Source of the DNA: JAFGDH01 sp964441265
GTDB taxonomy: Archaea > Aenigmatarchaeota > Aenigmatarchaeia > QMZP01 > QMZT01
Reading direction: 5' to 3'
Assembly (NCBI GenBank): GCA_964441265.1
Contig: CAYYKJ010000001.1
Span: 124,001-188,000, forward strand
DNA: 64,000 nt
The position numbers were made by a program, and so were the translations under genes. Below, one piece after another: positions 43,336 to 53,001 of the stretch (position 1 is its first letter; each line of letters opens with the position of its first letter). The notes below the pieces were generated by a model. The model did no database searches and was not told where the DNA came from. It was given only the letters and a program-made list of their open reading frames with translations.

Positions 43336-43657
43336 TCAGAAAATTAAAAAATTCACCGCGAGCATGATACCGTACCCCACCAGGCACCCGGCGGTCAGGA
43401 AGGGCATGGCGGGATAGAACTTGTCCTTCTCAGCCTTGTAAAGGAGTATGAACAGGGCGACGGTCACCACCAAGGGGATGATCATCGCCATAAGGAAGGC
43501 GGACGGCTTGGAGAAGCCCATGGAACGGATAAGCGTGTCCATTACCACCCCTGCGAATATCATGGGGAACGCGATGTCCCCCCCTCCCAAGACGGCGTTC
43601 TTGACCTCCTTCCCTTTCTTCGGGCTCTTCTCGGGCTTCTTACCCGGACTCCTGATC
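43336..43657 (-). pseudogene. Truncated 3'-end copy of the presenilin-like gene
   Basis: The frame encodes IRSPGKKPEKSPKKGKEV and continues through GGGDIAFPMIF to the C-terminus, but homology begins abruptly at 43657 and a TAG precedes it in frame. 286 of 288 bases (43370-43657) match 44105-44392 of the full gene; beyond that, toward the stop, the DNA diverges but the protein ending is still related (AVNFLIF against AVNLLI). It has no N-terminal half and lacks the first catalytic Asp, so it cannot be an active protease by itself. Confidence 0.85.
43370..43657. repeat. 288-bp direct repeat, truncated copy
   Basis: Two mismatches in 288 bases against 44105-44392; the offset between copies is 735 bases. 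Between the copies lies one 121-residue gene. Confidence 0.95.
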
Positions 43658-43701
43658 TAACTGGGGGAAAAGAATAAAAGACAAAAACGGTATTTCTCTG
43701 T

Positions 43702-44067
43702 ATGCAAGTGGAAATGAAAAGCGGAAGCTGGCACGAAATCTCGCTGGGTTACGTGGAAGTGCCGGATTCCATGGTCAGATATTCCAATATGCTCCTCGAC
43801 AAGAAATTATTCGGTGAATATGGTTACAGGGAAATATTAACGGACGATAAAACAGGAAAGTTGCGTAACGGAAAGCTCGAAAGGATAAACAAGGGCTTTC
43901 AGGGCAGATTTGGTAAAGGAATTAAAATCAAGAATGTAATGATCGGGCTTTTCGACTATCTGATGGAAGAAAGGGGCTACGTCTTCCGCAGGGATAAATA
44001 CGTTTTGAAGGGAAAGACCGAGGAAGAAATAGAATTCAAACCACAGGAAGCGCAGTTCACGGATTAA
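43702..44067 (+). CDS. Hypothetical protein (121 residues) between presenilin repeats
   Basis: Not recognised. A soluble, Lys/Glu-rich protein with no membrane helix. Features include SGSWHEISLGYVEVPDS near the N-terminus and basic central stretch FQGRFGKGIKIKNVM. An AT-rich AGAATAAAAG element lies about 25-30 bases before the ATG. It is transcribed opposite to the presenilin gene, and is the only content of the segment that separates the full gene from its truncated 3' copy. A and T are richer here than in the flanks. Confidence 0.65.
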   Translation: MQVEMKSGSWHEISLGYVEVPDSMVRYSNMLLDKKLFGEYGYREILTDDKTGKLRNGKLERINKGFQGRFGKGIKIKNVMIGLFDYLMEERGYVFRRDKYVLKGKTEEEIEFKPQEAQFTD

Positions 44068-44073
44068 TTTTTT

Positions 44074-45006
44074 CTAAATAAGCAAATTAACCGCCATCAC
44101 CAACCCGTACCCCACCAGGCACCCGGCGGTCAGGAAGGGCATGGCGGGATAGAACTTGTCCTTCTCAGCCTTGTAAAGGAGTATGAACAGGGCGACGGTC
44201 ACCACCAAGGGGATGATCATCGCCATAAGGAAGGCGGACGGCTTGGAGAAGCCCATGGAACGGATAAGCGTGTCCATTACCACCCCTGCGAATATCATGG
44301 GGAACGCGATGTCCCCCCCTCCCAAGACGGCGTTCTTGACCTCCTTCCCTTTTTTCGGGCTCTTCTTGGGCTTCTTACCCGGACTCCTGATCCTGGAAAT
44401 TGCTTTGTCTCTGTATCCTATGACCACTCCCGCGAAGGCGCGGGACTTCGTCTGGAACTCCGCCATGGTCACCATGTGCTTCGATTTCCAGACAGCGATC
44501 ATGTCGTAGGCGGAGATGGCAAGCAAGAGTATTATGACCCAGATTATGTCCAGCAGGGGGACAAATATTATCGCTATCCCCGCGTATATGAAAAGCTCGG
44601 TGATGTTGTGGGTCCATGGATTTGGCCTGTGGACCTTCAGAACCGCCAGCACCAGGCAGGCCACGAGCGCTATCGTGGGGTCTATGAAAACGCCTATGGT
44701 TATTGTACAGGTCATCCAGACGGCGAAGAAATACAGGAACTTCCACACCTTCATCTTCTTCAGCCGTATGAGCAGGAGTATCAGCCCCGTGCCTATCAGC
44801 ACCGCTATCAGTATGTAGACCAGGGTTGACGGGCCCTGTATCGGGGGGCGCTCCCCTATGGCGGTGTCCATGTGCTCGACGATCACTTCCCCGGTCTCCG
44901 GCTCCTCGTAAACCACCGTGTTCTGGTTGAGCGCAACCAGGCCTATCACCTGTGAGAGTAGGAATATGACGACTATCAGAAGGGTTATCCGGAGCGTGTG
45001 TTTCAT
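44074..45006 (-). CDS. Presenilin-like intramembrane aspartyl protease
   Basis: 310 residues, about nine membrane helices. Catalytic motifs are AISAYDMIAVW (YD) and LGGGDIAFP (GxGD), with YPAMPFL where the family has PAL. Known archaeal homologues (PSH) are signal-peptide-peptidase/presenilin relatives that cut within transmembrane helices. A basic loop (SPGKKPKKSPKKGKE) separates the two catalytic helices. The 3' 319 bases occur again, truncated, at 43336-43657. Confidence 0.93.
   Translation of the reverse strand: MKHTLRITLLIVVIFLLSQVIGLVALNQNTVVYEEPETGEVIVEHMDTAIGERPPIQGPSTLVYILIAVLIGTGLILLLIRLKKMKVWKFLYFFAVWMTCTITIGVFIDPTIALVACLVLAVLKVHRPNPWTHNITELFIYAGIAIIFVPLLDIIWVIILLLAISAYDMIAVWKSKHMVTMAEFQTKSRAFAGVVIGYRDKAISRIRSPGKKPKKSPKKGKEVKNAVLGGGDIAFPMIFAGVVMDTLIRSMGFSKPSAFLMAMIIPLVVTVALFILLYKAEKDKFYPAMPFLTAGCLVGYGLVMAVNLLI
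44105..44392. repeat. 288-bp direct repeat, copy inside the complete presenilin gene
   Basis: Partner of 43370-43657, 286/288 identical. The repeated part covers the KKPKKSPKK loop, the GxGD helix and the final membrane helices. Confidence 0.95.
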
Positions 45007-45097
45007 GATAATAATTGTGGAAAGCCATATAATAAACCAAGGGAATTTTTAACTCTTACCCCAGATATATATTATTCATCCGTCAAGTGATTTTATT

Positions 45098-47515
45098 ATG
45101 GGCGTGCCAAAGGTCTATGACTTCAGGGAATCGGAGAGGAAATGGTCCAGATTCTGGGAGGAGAATGGAATATTCAAGTTCGACCCCAATTCGAGAAAGG
45201 AGATATTCTCGATTGACACACCTCCCCCCACGGTATCGGGAAAGATGCACATAGGCCATGCCTTCAACTACTCCCAGATAGACTTCATCGCCAGGTTCAA
45301 GAGGATGATGGGCTTCAGTGTATTCTATCCATTCGGGACCGATGACAACGGCCTCCCGACAGAAAGGCTCATAGAAAGGGAGAAAGGGATCAGAGCGAGG
45401 GAGATGTCAAGGCCGGAATTCGTCAAGCTCTGCCTCGACACACTGGAGGGCATCCGCAAGAAATACGTGTCCGACTGGAAGGCGATCGGGATTTCCTGCG
45501 ACTGGAGCGTCTTCTACACCACCATAAACGAGCACTGCCAGAGAATCTCCCAGCGGTCCTTCCTCGAACTGTTCAGGATGGGAAGGGAATACCGAAAGAA
45601 GGCGCCCGTGATATGGTGCCCCGAATGCTCGACCGCGATAGCCCAGGTGGAGATGGAGGACCGGGAAAAAGACTCCTATTTCAACGAAATCGTATTCAGG
45701 CTCGAAAGCGGCAAAGACTTGGTGATCGCGACCACCAGACCGGAACTCCTGCCCGCATGCGTGGCCATATTCGCTCACCCGGATGACAAGAGATACCAGG
45801 GGCTGTTCGGAAAGAAGGCCAAAGTACCCCTGTTCAATCACGAGGTCGAGATAATGCCCAGCGAGAGGGCCGACCCGGAAAAGGGAACGGGCATACTCAT
45901 GTGCTGCACCTTCGGGGACACGGACGACGTCGAGCATTACAAGGAATTCAGGCTCCCTTTGAGGATAGCTATCACCAGGGACGGAAAGATGAGCGAGCCG
46001 GCCGGCAGATACAAAGGGATGGATATCGGGGATGCCAGGAAGGCCATAGTAGATGATTTAAAGAAACAGGGCCTGCTGAAATCCAGGAAGAAGATAAGGC
46101 ATGTAGTCAACGTACATGAAAGATGCGGGACTGAGATCGAGATACTCGAGACGAAGCAGTGGTTCATAAAATACCTCGACCTGAAAAACAGGTTCCTGAA
46201 AGCGGGCAGGGAAATGAACTGGTATCCGGATCACATGATAAACCGCTACACGAACTGGATCAACGGTCTCCAGTGGGACTGGTGCATCAGCAGGCAGAGA
46301 TACTTCGGAGTGCCCTTCCCGGTGTGGTACTGCAGGAAATGCGACGAAACCATACTGGCCAGGGAAGAGGACCTACCGGTGGATCCGACAAAGGACAAGC
46401 CCCCGGTGGAAAAGTGCCCCAAGTGCGGGGGGAAGGAATTCATCCCGGAAAAGGACGTACTGGACACATGGGCCACTTCCTCCCTGACCCCCAGGCTGGC
46501 AGCGGAGTTGTTCAGAAATCATCCCGTTTTTCCCAAGCTTTATCCAATGTCACTCAGACCACAGGCCCATGACATAATCACCTTCTGGCTCTTCAATACC
46601 GTGGTCAAATCGCAGCTCCACGACAGGAAGAATCCATGGTCGGACATAATGATATCGGGCTGGGCTCTGGACCCCAGGGGCAAGAAGATGAGCAAATCCA
46701 AGGGTAACGTGGTCCATCCGCAGGAAGTCATAGACAAATACGGGGCTGACTGCCTGAGGTTCTGGGCAGCTGGCTCCAAGCTGGGTGAGGACCTTCCCTA
46801 CCAGGAAAAGGACCTGATAACGGGAAAGAAGTTCATCACCAAGCTCTGGAACGCCTCTAAATTCTGCGGCATGCATACCGGGGACGCCCCCTCCGGGATT
46901 CCGAAGAAAATGGAGATGATAGACAGGTGGATGCTCTCCAAGATAAACGGGATAATAAAGACCTCAACGGAATCATTCAGGGAATACGAGTATTCGAGGA
47001 CAAAATCGGAAGTGGAGAATTTCTTCTGGCACCTCTTCTGCGACTATTACCTGGAGATCGTGAAGGACAGGCTGTACAACAAGGGAAAATACAGCAAAGG
47101 ATCCGTGGATTCGGCCAAATACACCCTCTACAGGACACTCCTCTCGGTGCTGAAGATGATGGCCCCCATAACCACTTTCATAACAGAGGAGATATACAAC
47201 TCCCTCTTTTCCGAAAGGGAAGGTGACAAGAGCATACACCTCTCCAAATGGCCGGAATTCGATCCCAATCTGTCTGATCCCGAAGCGGAAGAAATCGGGG
47301 ATACGGCTATCGAAATCATCGCAGCCATAAGGAAATACAAGACCGGTAAGGGACTTTCCCTCGCCGAGCCCCTCGAAAGCGTCACCATAGATTCGGAGAA
47401 GGTCAGACCACTTCTTGAAACGATAAAGGCGACCATGAAGATAAAGAAGATAGGCTGCGGGAAGGCCGGTCAACTGAAGACGGAGGAGAGGGGAATCGGG
47501 ATGAAAATAGATTAA
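45098..47515 (+). CDS. valS: Valyl-tRNA synthetase
   Basis: 805 residues. Class I motifs MHIGHAFNYSQ (HIGH) and KKMSKSKGN are both intact. CP1 editing-domain block IVIATTRPELLPACVA, the zinc-type WYCRKCDETI...KCPKCGGKEF insert, and the WCISRQRYFG(V)PFPVW motif identify ValRS. TATA-like AGATATATATT lies 25-35 bases upstream of the ATG. Divergent from the presenilin gene. Confidence 0.95.
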   Translation: MGVPKVYDFRESERKWSRFWEENGIFKFDPNSRKEIFSIDTPPPTVSGKMHIGHAFNYSQIDFIARFKRMMGFSVFYPFGTDDNGLPTERLIEREKGIRAREMSRPEFVKLCLDTLEGIRKKYVSDWKAIGISCDWSVFYTTINEHCQRISQRSFLELFRMGREYRKKAPVIWCPECSTAIAQVEMEDREKDSYFNEIVFRLESGKDLVIATTRPELLPACVAIFAHPDDKRYQGLFGKKAKVPLFNHEVEIMPSERADPEKGTGILMCCTFGDTDDVEHYKEFRLPLRIAITRDGKMSEPAGRYKGMDIGDARKAIVDDLKKQGLLKSRKKIRHVVNVHERCGTEIEILETKQWFIKYLDLKNRFLKAGREMNWYPDHMINRYTNWINGLQWDWCISRQRYFGVPFPVWYCRKCDETILAREEDLPVDPTKDKPPVEKCPKCGGKEFIPEKDVLDTWATSSLTPRLAAELFRNHPVFPKLYPMSLRPQAHDIITFWLFNTVVKSQLHDRKNPWSDIMISGWALDPRGKKMSKSKGNVVHPQEVIDKYGADCLRFWAAGSKLGEDLPYQEKDLITGKKFITKLWNASKFCGMHTGDAPSGIPKKMEMIDRWMLSKINGIIKTSTESFREYEYSRTKSEVENFFWHLFCDYYLEIVKDRLYNKGKYSKGSVDSAKYTLYRTLLSVLKMMAPITTFITEEIYNSLFSEREGDKSIHLSKWPEFDPNLSDPEAEEIGDTAIEIIAAIRKYKTGKGLSLAEPLESVTIDSEKVRPLLETIKATMKIKKIGCGKAGQLKTEERGIGMKID

Positions 47516-47541
47516 TTAAACGCGCCAAACAAGAATAAAAT

Positions 47542-48015
47542 ATGTACAGGTCATTAATTCTCTACATTGCGCTCTCGATGATATTGGTAATGCTCATTTC
47601 TCCCTCAGAAGCCGGGACCAGATCCTGCAGAGAGGGGGAAACAAGGGCATGCGGACCTGATCTCGGGGTCTGCGAGGCGGGAATCTCCAGCTGCATCGGG
47701 GGCAAATGGAGCGAATGCGTTGGGGCGAAAGGGCCGGAATCCGAGTTCGATATATGCGGCAACGGCCTGGACGACAACTGCGACGGCCACGTGGACGAGG
47801 GATGCACGGGCTACGAAGAGCGATGCAGCGACGGAAAGCAGAACTGGAACGAAGAGGGGACGGACTGCGGAGGCTCCTGCCCCAGGGAGTGCCCTGATAT
47901 CCCCTGGGCATGGCTCCTCCTGATCGGTTTCGGCCTGTTCATATTCGGGCTGGCCCTGCACTACAAAGGCGGGTCGGGAAGCATGATAATGGGCGAATCA
48001 TTAGGAAAGGACTGA
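47542..48015 (+). CDS. Secreted/anchored Cys-rich protein with MopE-like motif
   Basis: 157 residues. Signal peptide at 1-25 (ILYIALSMILVMLISPSEA), then a Cys-rich extracellular part containing CGNGLDDNCDGHVDEGC, the putative metal-binding motif seen in MopE-like and many surface proteins, and a C-terminal membrane helix (WAWLLLIGFGLFIFGLAL). Likely a cell-envelope protein with its Cys-rich part outside. Follows valS by 26 bases. Confidence 0.8.
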   Translation: MYRSLILYIALSMILVMLISPSEAGTRSCREGETRACGPDLGVCEAGISSCIGGKWSECVGAKGPESEFDICGNGLDDNCDGHVDEGCTGYEERCSDGKQNWNEEGTDCGGSCPRECPDIPWAWLLLIGFGLFIFGLALHYKGGSGSMIMGESLGKD

Positions 48016-48087
48016 ATGCCGGACCGGATGCCGGTCAGAGATGGGTCATGACTAAAAACCAGCATACATACAGCATGCGCCAAAACC

Positions 48088-48176
48088 TTTATAAATCCAT
48101 CCTATTTATATATTTATACTTCAAATCAAATTAAAACAAATTCAATAATATTCAATATAAAAGGAGGAAGATGAAG
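48088..48176 (+). promoter_or_regulatory. Promoter, leader and strong ribosome site of the EF-1A gene
   Basis: TTTATAAAT (48088-48096), with a second TATA-like run at 48105-48112, precedes an A/T-rich leader of about 50 bases. AAGGAGG (48161-48167) is the best ribosome-binding site in the window and is nine bases before the second ATG at 48177, but only three before the first at 48171, so it selects 48177. Confidence 0.6.
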
Positions 48177-49445
48177 ATGGCAGACAAACCGCACCTGAAC
48201 TTGATAACATCGGGTCATGTAGACCACGGGAAATCGACATTGATAGGCAGACTGCTCTTCGACACAGGATCAATACCAGAGCAGGACATGAGGAAACTCA
48301 AGGAGAAGGCAAAGGAGATGAAAAAAGAGACTTTCGAGTTTGCATTCGTCATGGACGGACTCAAAGAGGAAAGGGAAAGAGGACTGACCATTGACCTTAT
48401 GCACAAGGAATTCCAGACAGACAAGTACTACTTCACCATAATCGACTGTCCGGGACACAGGGACTTCGTAAAGAACATGATCACCGGTGCATCCCAGGCA
48501 GATGCCGCCATTCTGGTGGTTTCCGCCAAGGACAGCGTCCAGGAACAGACGAGGGAACACCTTTACCTGTCAAAGGTTCTTGGTATTGGGCAGATGATAG
48601 TAGCCATAAACAAGATGGATGCGATCAACTATGACGAGTCTCAGTACAAGAAGGTAGAGGAAGATGTCAAGAAACTGCTCACAAGCATCGGTTATGACGC
48701 CGGGAAGATACCTTTCATTCCGGTTTCAGCTTATGTCGGGGACAACGTCACAAAGAAATCCGACAAGATTAGCTGGTACAACGGACCGACGCTTGTACAG
48801 GCGCTCAACGAGTCTATAACAGCACCGAAGAAGCCGGTGGACAAGCCGCTGAGGCTTCCCGTGCAGGATGTCTTCACAATAACCGGTGTAGGGACCGTTC
48901 CCGTAGGAAGGGTCGAAACCGGCGTACTTAAGCCCGGAGACAAGGTCGTTTTCATGCCTTCCGGATCACAGGGCGAAATCAAATCGATAGAGATGCATCA
49001 CAAGCCCCTCGACAAGGCAGAACCGGGAGACAACATCGGATTCAACATCAGGGGAGTCGGGAAAGGCGACCTGAAGAGAGGCGACGTGATCGGACATCCG
49101 GACAATCCGCCTACTGTTGTCAAGGAATTCACCGGACAAATAATCGTGCTGCAGCATCCAACAGTGATCACGAAGGGTTACACACCGGTATTCCACGCAC
49201 ACACCAGCCACATAGCGGGTCACATAACCGAACTCGTGAAGAAGCTGGACCCGAAAACGGGATCAGTGATCAAGGAAAACCCTGACATGCTGAAGCCCGG
49301 AGACGCAGCTATAATCAAGGTGAAACCTGCACGCCCGTTCGTGATAGAGAAGCAATCGGATTTCCCAGAGCTTGCGAAATTCGCTGTCAGGGACATGGGC
49401 AAAACAATAGCGGCAGGGATTTGCATAGACAGCGTGAAGGCCTAA
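48177..49445 (+). CDS. tef1: Translation elongation factor 1-alpha
   Basis: 422 residues. GTPase that delivers aminoacyl-tRNA. G motifs SGHVDHGKST, DCPGHRDF, and NKMD are intact. The switch region EERERGLTIDLMHKEF and C-terminal barrel domains follow the archaeal form. A/T-rich, likely highly expressed: a strong ribosome site precedes it. No S10 gene follows, unlike the usual archaeal order. Confidence 0.97.
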   Translation: MADKPHLNLITSGHVDHGKSTLIGRLLFDTGSIPEQDMRKLKEKAKEMKKETFEFAFVMDGLKEERERGLTIDLMHKEFQTDKYYFTIIDCPGHRDFVKNMITGASQADAAILVVSAKDSVQEQTREHLYLSKVLGIGQMIVAINKMDAINYDESQYKKVEEDVKKLLTSIGYDAGKIPFIPVSAYVGDNVTKKSDKISWYNGPTLVQALNESITAPKKPVDKPLRLPVQDVFTITGVGTVPVGRVETGVLKPGDKVVFMPSGSQGEIKSIEMHHKPLDKAEPGDNIGFNIRGVGKGDLKRGDVIGHPDNPPTVVKEFTGQIIVLQHPTVITKGYTPVFHAHTSHIAGHITELVKKLDPKTGSVIKENPDMLKPGDAAIIKVKPARPFVIEKQSDFPELAKFAVRDMGKTIAAGICIDSVKA

Positions 49446-49553
49446 ACACCTTCCCTTTTCTTTTATTATATTTTTAGTTTTTGTTTTATCGACTGAGATA
49501 ATCTTAAATATATATATATATCAAATGACTGATATTGATAATTACGAGATTAT

Positions 49554-50189
49554 ATGACAGAAAAAATCGAGGTTCTGGTGGAGGGCGGGAAGGCAACGGC
49601 AGCCCCGCCTCTGGGGCCGGCGCTGGGGCCGATGAAGGTGAACGTCCAGGCCGTGGTCGACAAGATAAACGAGAAGACCAAGAGCCTCGCGGGCATGAAG
49701 GTCCCCGTGACCGTAATAGTCAACGAAAAGACAAGGGATTTCGAAATCAAGGTCGGGACCCCTCCGGTTTCGGCGATGATAAAGAAGGAGCTGAATCTTG
49801 AAAAGGGATCCAGCGAAACGGGCGAAATAAGAGCGGGAGACCTCAACGAGGATCAGGTCAGGAAGCTCGCATCCCAGAAGTTCGGATCGGAGGATGAGAG
49901 ATTCGTCAACCAGATAAAGGGAACCGCCCGCAGCATGGGAATAACCATAGGCCAGGGAGATCTGAGCGAAGAAGAACTGGAAGCGTCAAAGAAGGCCCAT
50001 GAAGACGCAAAATCCGCAGCTACAGCGGTTCCGGAAACCGGCGTAGCTGCCGCAGCGGCAGAGCAGGCAGAGAAGGCCGGGGAAGAGCCTGCTGGAGGAG
50101 AAGAACCGACAGGGAAAACAGAAGAGAAACCCGCCGGCGAAGCCGGAAAGGAGAAACCGCGCGGGGAAAAGGGCGAAAAGAATCAGTAA
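49554..50189 (+). CDS. rpl11: Ribosomal protein L11 (uL11)
   Basis: 211 residues. The L11 core (1-160) starts IEVLVEGGKATAAPPLGPALGP, and the C-terminal rRNA-binding domain ends GTARSMGITI. A low-complexity tail of about 50 residues rich in Ala, Glu, Gly and Pro follows, longer than usual. An A/T run AAATATATATATATATC (about 49504-49520) is the probable promoter, 35-45 bases upstream. Confidence 0.95.
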   Translation: MTEKIEVLVEGGKATAAPPLGPALGPMKVNVQAVVDKINEKTKSLAGMKVPVTVIVNEKTRDFEIKVGTPPVSAMIKKELNLEKGSSETGEIRAGDLNEDQVRKLASQKFGSEDERFVNQIKGTARSMGITIGQGDLSEEELEASKKAHEDAKSAATAVPETGVAAAAAEQAEKAGEEPAGGEEPTGKTEEKPAGEAGKEKPRGEKGEKNQ

Positions 50190-50554
50190 ATCTCAAATAT
50201 CTCTATTCTTTTACCGTTCACATCAATGACACTGCCTTCTTTCAGGGTGATCTTATCCGGATTTCCCTCGACGGGATCCCCGTTTATCTTGACACCCCTA
50301 TAATCATCATCAAATTTTTTTGTGCCGATTCTTCCGTCAGGTGTGGCGAAAAAGGATATATCACTGTTCATTCTGCGTGAAAGAAAGACCTTTCCCCTTT
50401 CCCCGTCGCTACCCCCGACGTAATTGAAAAGTATTAAATCACCCGTAAGGGTATTTTGCACTTCCGGTGTCTTGCCATACTCGCGGAAATACACCGCCCG
50501 GAAGGGTCCCTTACCACTCAGCAGGCAGGCATATTTTCCTTTCTCTGTTACCAT
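50183..50554 (-). CDS. Hypothetical protein, possibly FHA-like
   Basis: 123 residues. No firm family. The C-terminal half has a beta-rich pattern (LSRRMNSDISFF...DYRGVKINGDPVEG...LKEGSVIDVNG) that loosely resembles an FHA domain (S-R, then N-G, then L-x-x-G-x-x-I), but the Arg/Ser/His phosphothreonine residues are not convincingly placed. Converges with rpl11 (7-base overlap) and is 21 bases downstream of the GINS gene. Confidence 0.5.
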   Translation of the reverse strand: MVTEKGKYACLLSGKGPFRAVYFREYGKTPEVQNTLTGDLILFNYVGGSDGERGKVFLSRRMNSDISFFATPDGRIGTKKFDDDYRGVKINGDPVEGNPDKITLKEGSVIDVNGKRIEIFEIY

Positions 50555-50575
50555 ATTATCATAATAAAAACAAAG

Positions 50576-51088
50576 TTATTTATTCATTTCCATCTTCTTC
50601 GCAAGACCTTTTTTAACAAGAAGTTCCGCATTCTGATCGGGGAGGGTGGCCATGTCCCCCTCGTGAAAGGGTCCGTAGTTCCTGGTGTCCATGCCCACGA
50701 ATCTTTCCACGTTTCCCAGGATGCTCACAAGAGCATTCTTTTCTTCTTCCTCAAACCTGTGTGACCTCTTTTCCTGGAATCTCCTGACTGCCCCGACTAT
50801 CTCCTCGAAGAATTTCCTCTCCTCCGGTATCATGTTCTCTATCTCATGCCCGGAGTGGACGTAGTTCAGGGCGGCCTCGACGATTTTCCGCTCCCTCCTC
50901 TCGAATATGGTCCTCAGGCGTATTTTGACCGTGTTAATCTCCCATTCGTTGCCCTCCTTCCTGGCAATCTTTTCCTTCCTGTCTATGTATTCTCTGGCCT
51001 CCTGGAAGAAGTTCTCCGGGAGATTGGATAGTCCCTTGCCTGTCCTCTCCTCCTCAAATATCTTCCTTATGGTCTCAAAGGTCAGCAT
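50576..51088 (-). CDS. Archaeal GINS complex subunit
   Basis: 170 residues. Helical A domain with FEEERTGKGLSNLPENFF followed by a predicted long helix (FEEIVGAVRRFQEKRSHRF) and a small C-terminal B domain with the LPDQNAELLVKKGLAKKM ending. This order (A then B) is that of Gins51/Sld5-like subunits. GINS activates the MCM helicase with Cdc45/GAN. An AAAGGAG ribosome site lies just before the ATG. Confidence 0.82.
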   Translation of the reverse strand: MLTFETIRKIFEEERTGKGLSNLPENFFQEAREYIDRKEKIARKEGNEWEINTVKIRLRTIFERRERKIVEAALNYVHSGHEIENMIPEERKFFEEIVGAVRRFQEKRSHRFEEEEKNALVSILGNVERFVGMDTRNYGPFHEGDMATLPDQNAELLVKKGLAKKMEMNK

Positions 51089-51233
51089 AATAATCTCCTT
51101 TAATAGATTCCTGACTAGAAATAAAAATAGAACATTTCAGGGGCTAGATGCCGGGCAAAACCCGAAATTAATAAAACGAACAACCCACTCTATTTATTAT
51201 AGCCAGCGCAAATAGGCATGAACCGGTGATATT

Positions 51234-52955
51234 ATGAGGATAAGGCAGCCCATAATCAGCGTACTGGGCCACGTGGACTCGGGGAAGACTACTTTGTTAG
51301 ACCAGATCAGGGGGTCGGCCGTGGCTTCCGGGGAATCGGGAGGTATAACGCAGCACATAGGGGCATCCGAGATTCCCATAGAGAACGTGAAAGACATATG
51401 CGGAAATCTGCTGGAAAGGATGAAGGTCGATCTCAAGATACCCGGTCTTCTCTTCATCGACACCCCGGGACACGAGGCGTTCACCACCCTCAGGAAGAGG
51501 GGAGGATCCATATCCGATCTCGCCATACTCATAGTGGACATAAACGAGGGCTTCCAGCCCCAGACGGACGAATCAATAAGGTTCCTGAAGGAATTTAAGA
51601 CCCCCTTCGTGATAGCTCTCACCAAGATAGACCGGATACTGGGATACCGCTCCCCGGAAGGCATATGCTTCCTCGACAATTACAGACACCAGGACGATCG
51701 GGTGCAGGACGAATTCGAGAAGAAACTGTATCACGTGATAGGGCAGCTCGGGGAAAGGGGATTCCCCTCGGAAAGGTACGACAGGGTCGAGGATTACTCC
51801 AAGCAGATATCCATCGTCCCGGTTTCCGGGATGAGCGGGGAGGGCATCCAGGATCTCCTCGTCCTCATAGCCGGTCTCTCCCAGAAGTTCATGGGTAAGA
51901 GACTCGAGGTCAGCGGTGACTTAGGAAGGGGCACCGTCCTTGAAATCAGGGATTTCAGGGGGCTGGGAAAGACCCTGGACGTCATACTTTATGACGGGAC
52001 CATGAGAAAAGGTGACTTCCTGCTGATCGGGGGGAAAGACATCGTGCTCACCAAGGTAAAGGCCCTCCTCAAACCCAACCCCCTTAAGGAGATAAGGGTG
52101 GAGAAGAAGTTCCTTCCCATAGAAGTGGTCTCCGCCGCGGCAGGGGTGAAGATATCCGCAATGAACATCGAAAACGTGATCGCCGGTTCTCCCCTGAGAT
52201 CCGTGAGCAGAGAGGAGGAGATAGAAGGGATTAAGAAGGAGATAGAGGAGGAGATAGAGGAAGTGGAGATAGAGACGGAGAAGGAGGGAATCATAGTCAA
52301 GGCGGACACACTGGGAAGTCTGGAGGCGCTCATAAAGACACTGAAGGAAATGAAAATGCCCATCAGAAAGGCGAAGGTAGGGCCCGTCCTCAAAAGTGAC
52401 GTAATGGAAAGCTCCGGCATGAAGAAGAAGGTCATATTCGCTTTCAGGGTCGGAATCTACGGAGAGGCTGCCGAGCTCTCCAAAAGGACCGGAGTCAAGC
52501 TCCTCAGATCGGACATAATATACAAGCTCATCGAGGATTTCCGGGAATGGGAAGAGCAGAAGAAGAAAGACAGGGAAAAGGATATGCTGGATTCGGCCAC
52601 CAGGCCAGGAAGGATGAAGATACTCCCCGGCTACGTGTTCCGCCAGTCCAAGCCCGCGGTATTCGGCGTGGAGGTCCTGGGAGGGGTGGTAAGGACGGGT
52701 TACAGGGTCAGAAAGGGAGACAAGGTTATCGGGGAAATCAAGGAGCTCCAGTCAGAGGGTGAGAACGTACAGGAAGGGAAGGCCGGGGAGAAGATGGCAG
52801 TTTCCATGGAAGGAGTGACCATGGGCAGGCACATAAACGAGGGCGACGTTCTTGAGAATCACCTCACCAAGGAAGACATTGAGACCCTTACCAGGCTCAA
52901 GAAAAAGCTCTCGAACAGCGAAAGGAAGCTTCTGGGAGAGACGGAAGGGAGGTAA
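51234..52955 (+). CDS. infB: Translation initiation factor aIF5B
   Basis: 573 residues, archaeal IF2-like factor for subunit joining. P-loop GHVDSGKTTL, GGITQHIGA (switch I), DTPGHEAF (switch II), and TKID (NKxD equivalent) are conserved. Domains II to IV follow, ending after the fourth-domain VMGRHINEGDVL. TATA-like CTATTTATTATAG about 40 bases upstream. Same-strand with aIF2 beta, 46 bases apart. Confidence 0.95.
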   Translation: MRIRQPIISVLGHVDSGKTTLLDQIRGSAVASGESGGITQHIGASEIPIENVKDICGNLLERMKVDLKIPGLLFIDTPGHEAFTTLRKRGGSISDLAILIVDINEGFQPQTDESIRFLKEFKTPFVIALTKIDRILGYRSPEGICFLDNYRHQDDRVQDEFEKKLYHVIGQLGERGFPSERYDRVEDYSKQISIVPVSGMSGEGIQDLLVLIAGLSQKFMGKRLEVSGDLGRGTVLEIRDFRGLGKTLDVILYDGTMRKGDFLLIGGKDIVLTKVKALLKPNPLKEIRVEKKFLPIEVVSAAAGVKISAMNIENVIAGSPLRSVSREEEIEGIKKEIEEEIEEVEIETEKEGIIVKADTLGSLEALIKTLKEMKMPIRKAKVGPVLKSDVMESSGMKKKVIFAFRVGIYGEAAELSKRTGVKLLRSDIIYKLIEDFREWEEQKKKDREKDMLDSATRPGRMKILPGYVFRQSKPAVFGVEVLGGVVRTGYRVRKGDKVIGEIKELQSEGENVQEGKAGEKMAVSMEGVTMGRHINEGDVLENHLTKEDIETLTRLKKKLSNSERKLLGETEGR

Positions 52956-53001
52956 GATATCCCCTTCGATTTTTATATCGGACTCCACAATAATTATTAC
53001 T

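Noticed and set aside
43336..43590. The truncated presenilin segment as an independent small membrane protein
   Set aside because: The only start is a TTG inside the repeated part without a ribosome site, and the first catalytic helix is missing; a 3' remnant explains it better.
50183..50554. A confident FHA-domain assignment
   Set aside because: The beta-strand pattern is suggestive, but the phosphothreonine-binding residues are not in place.
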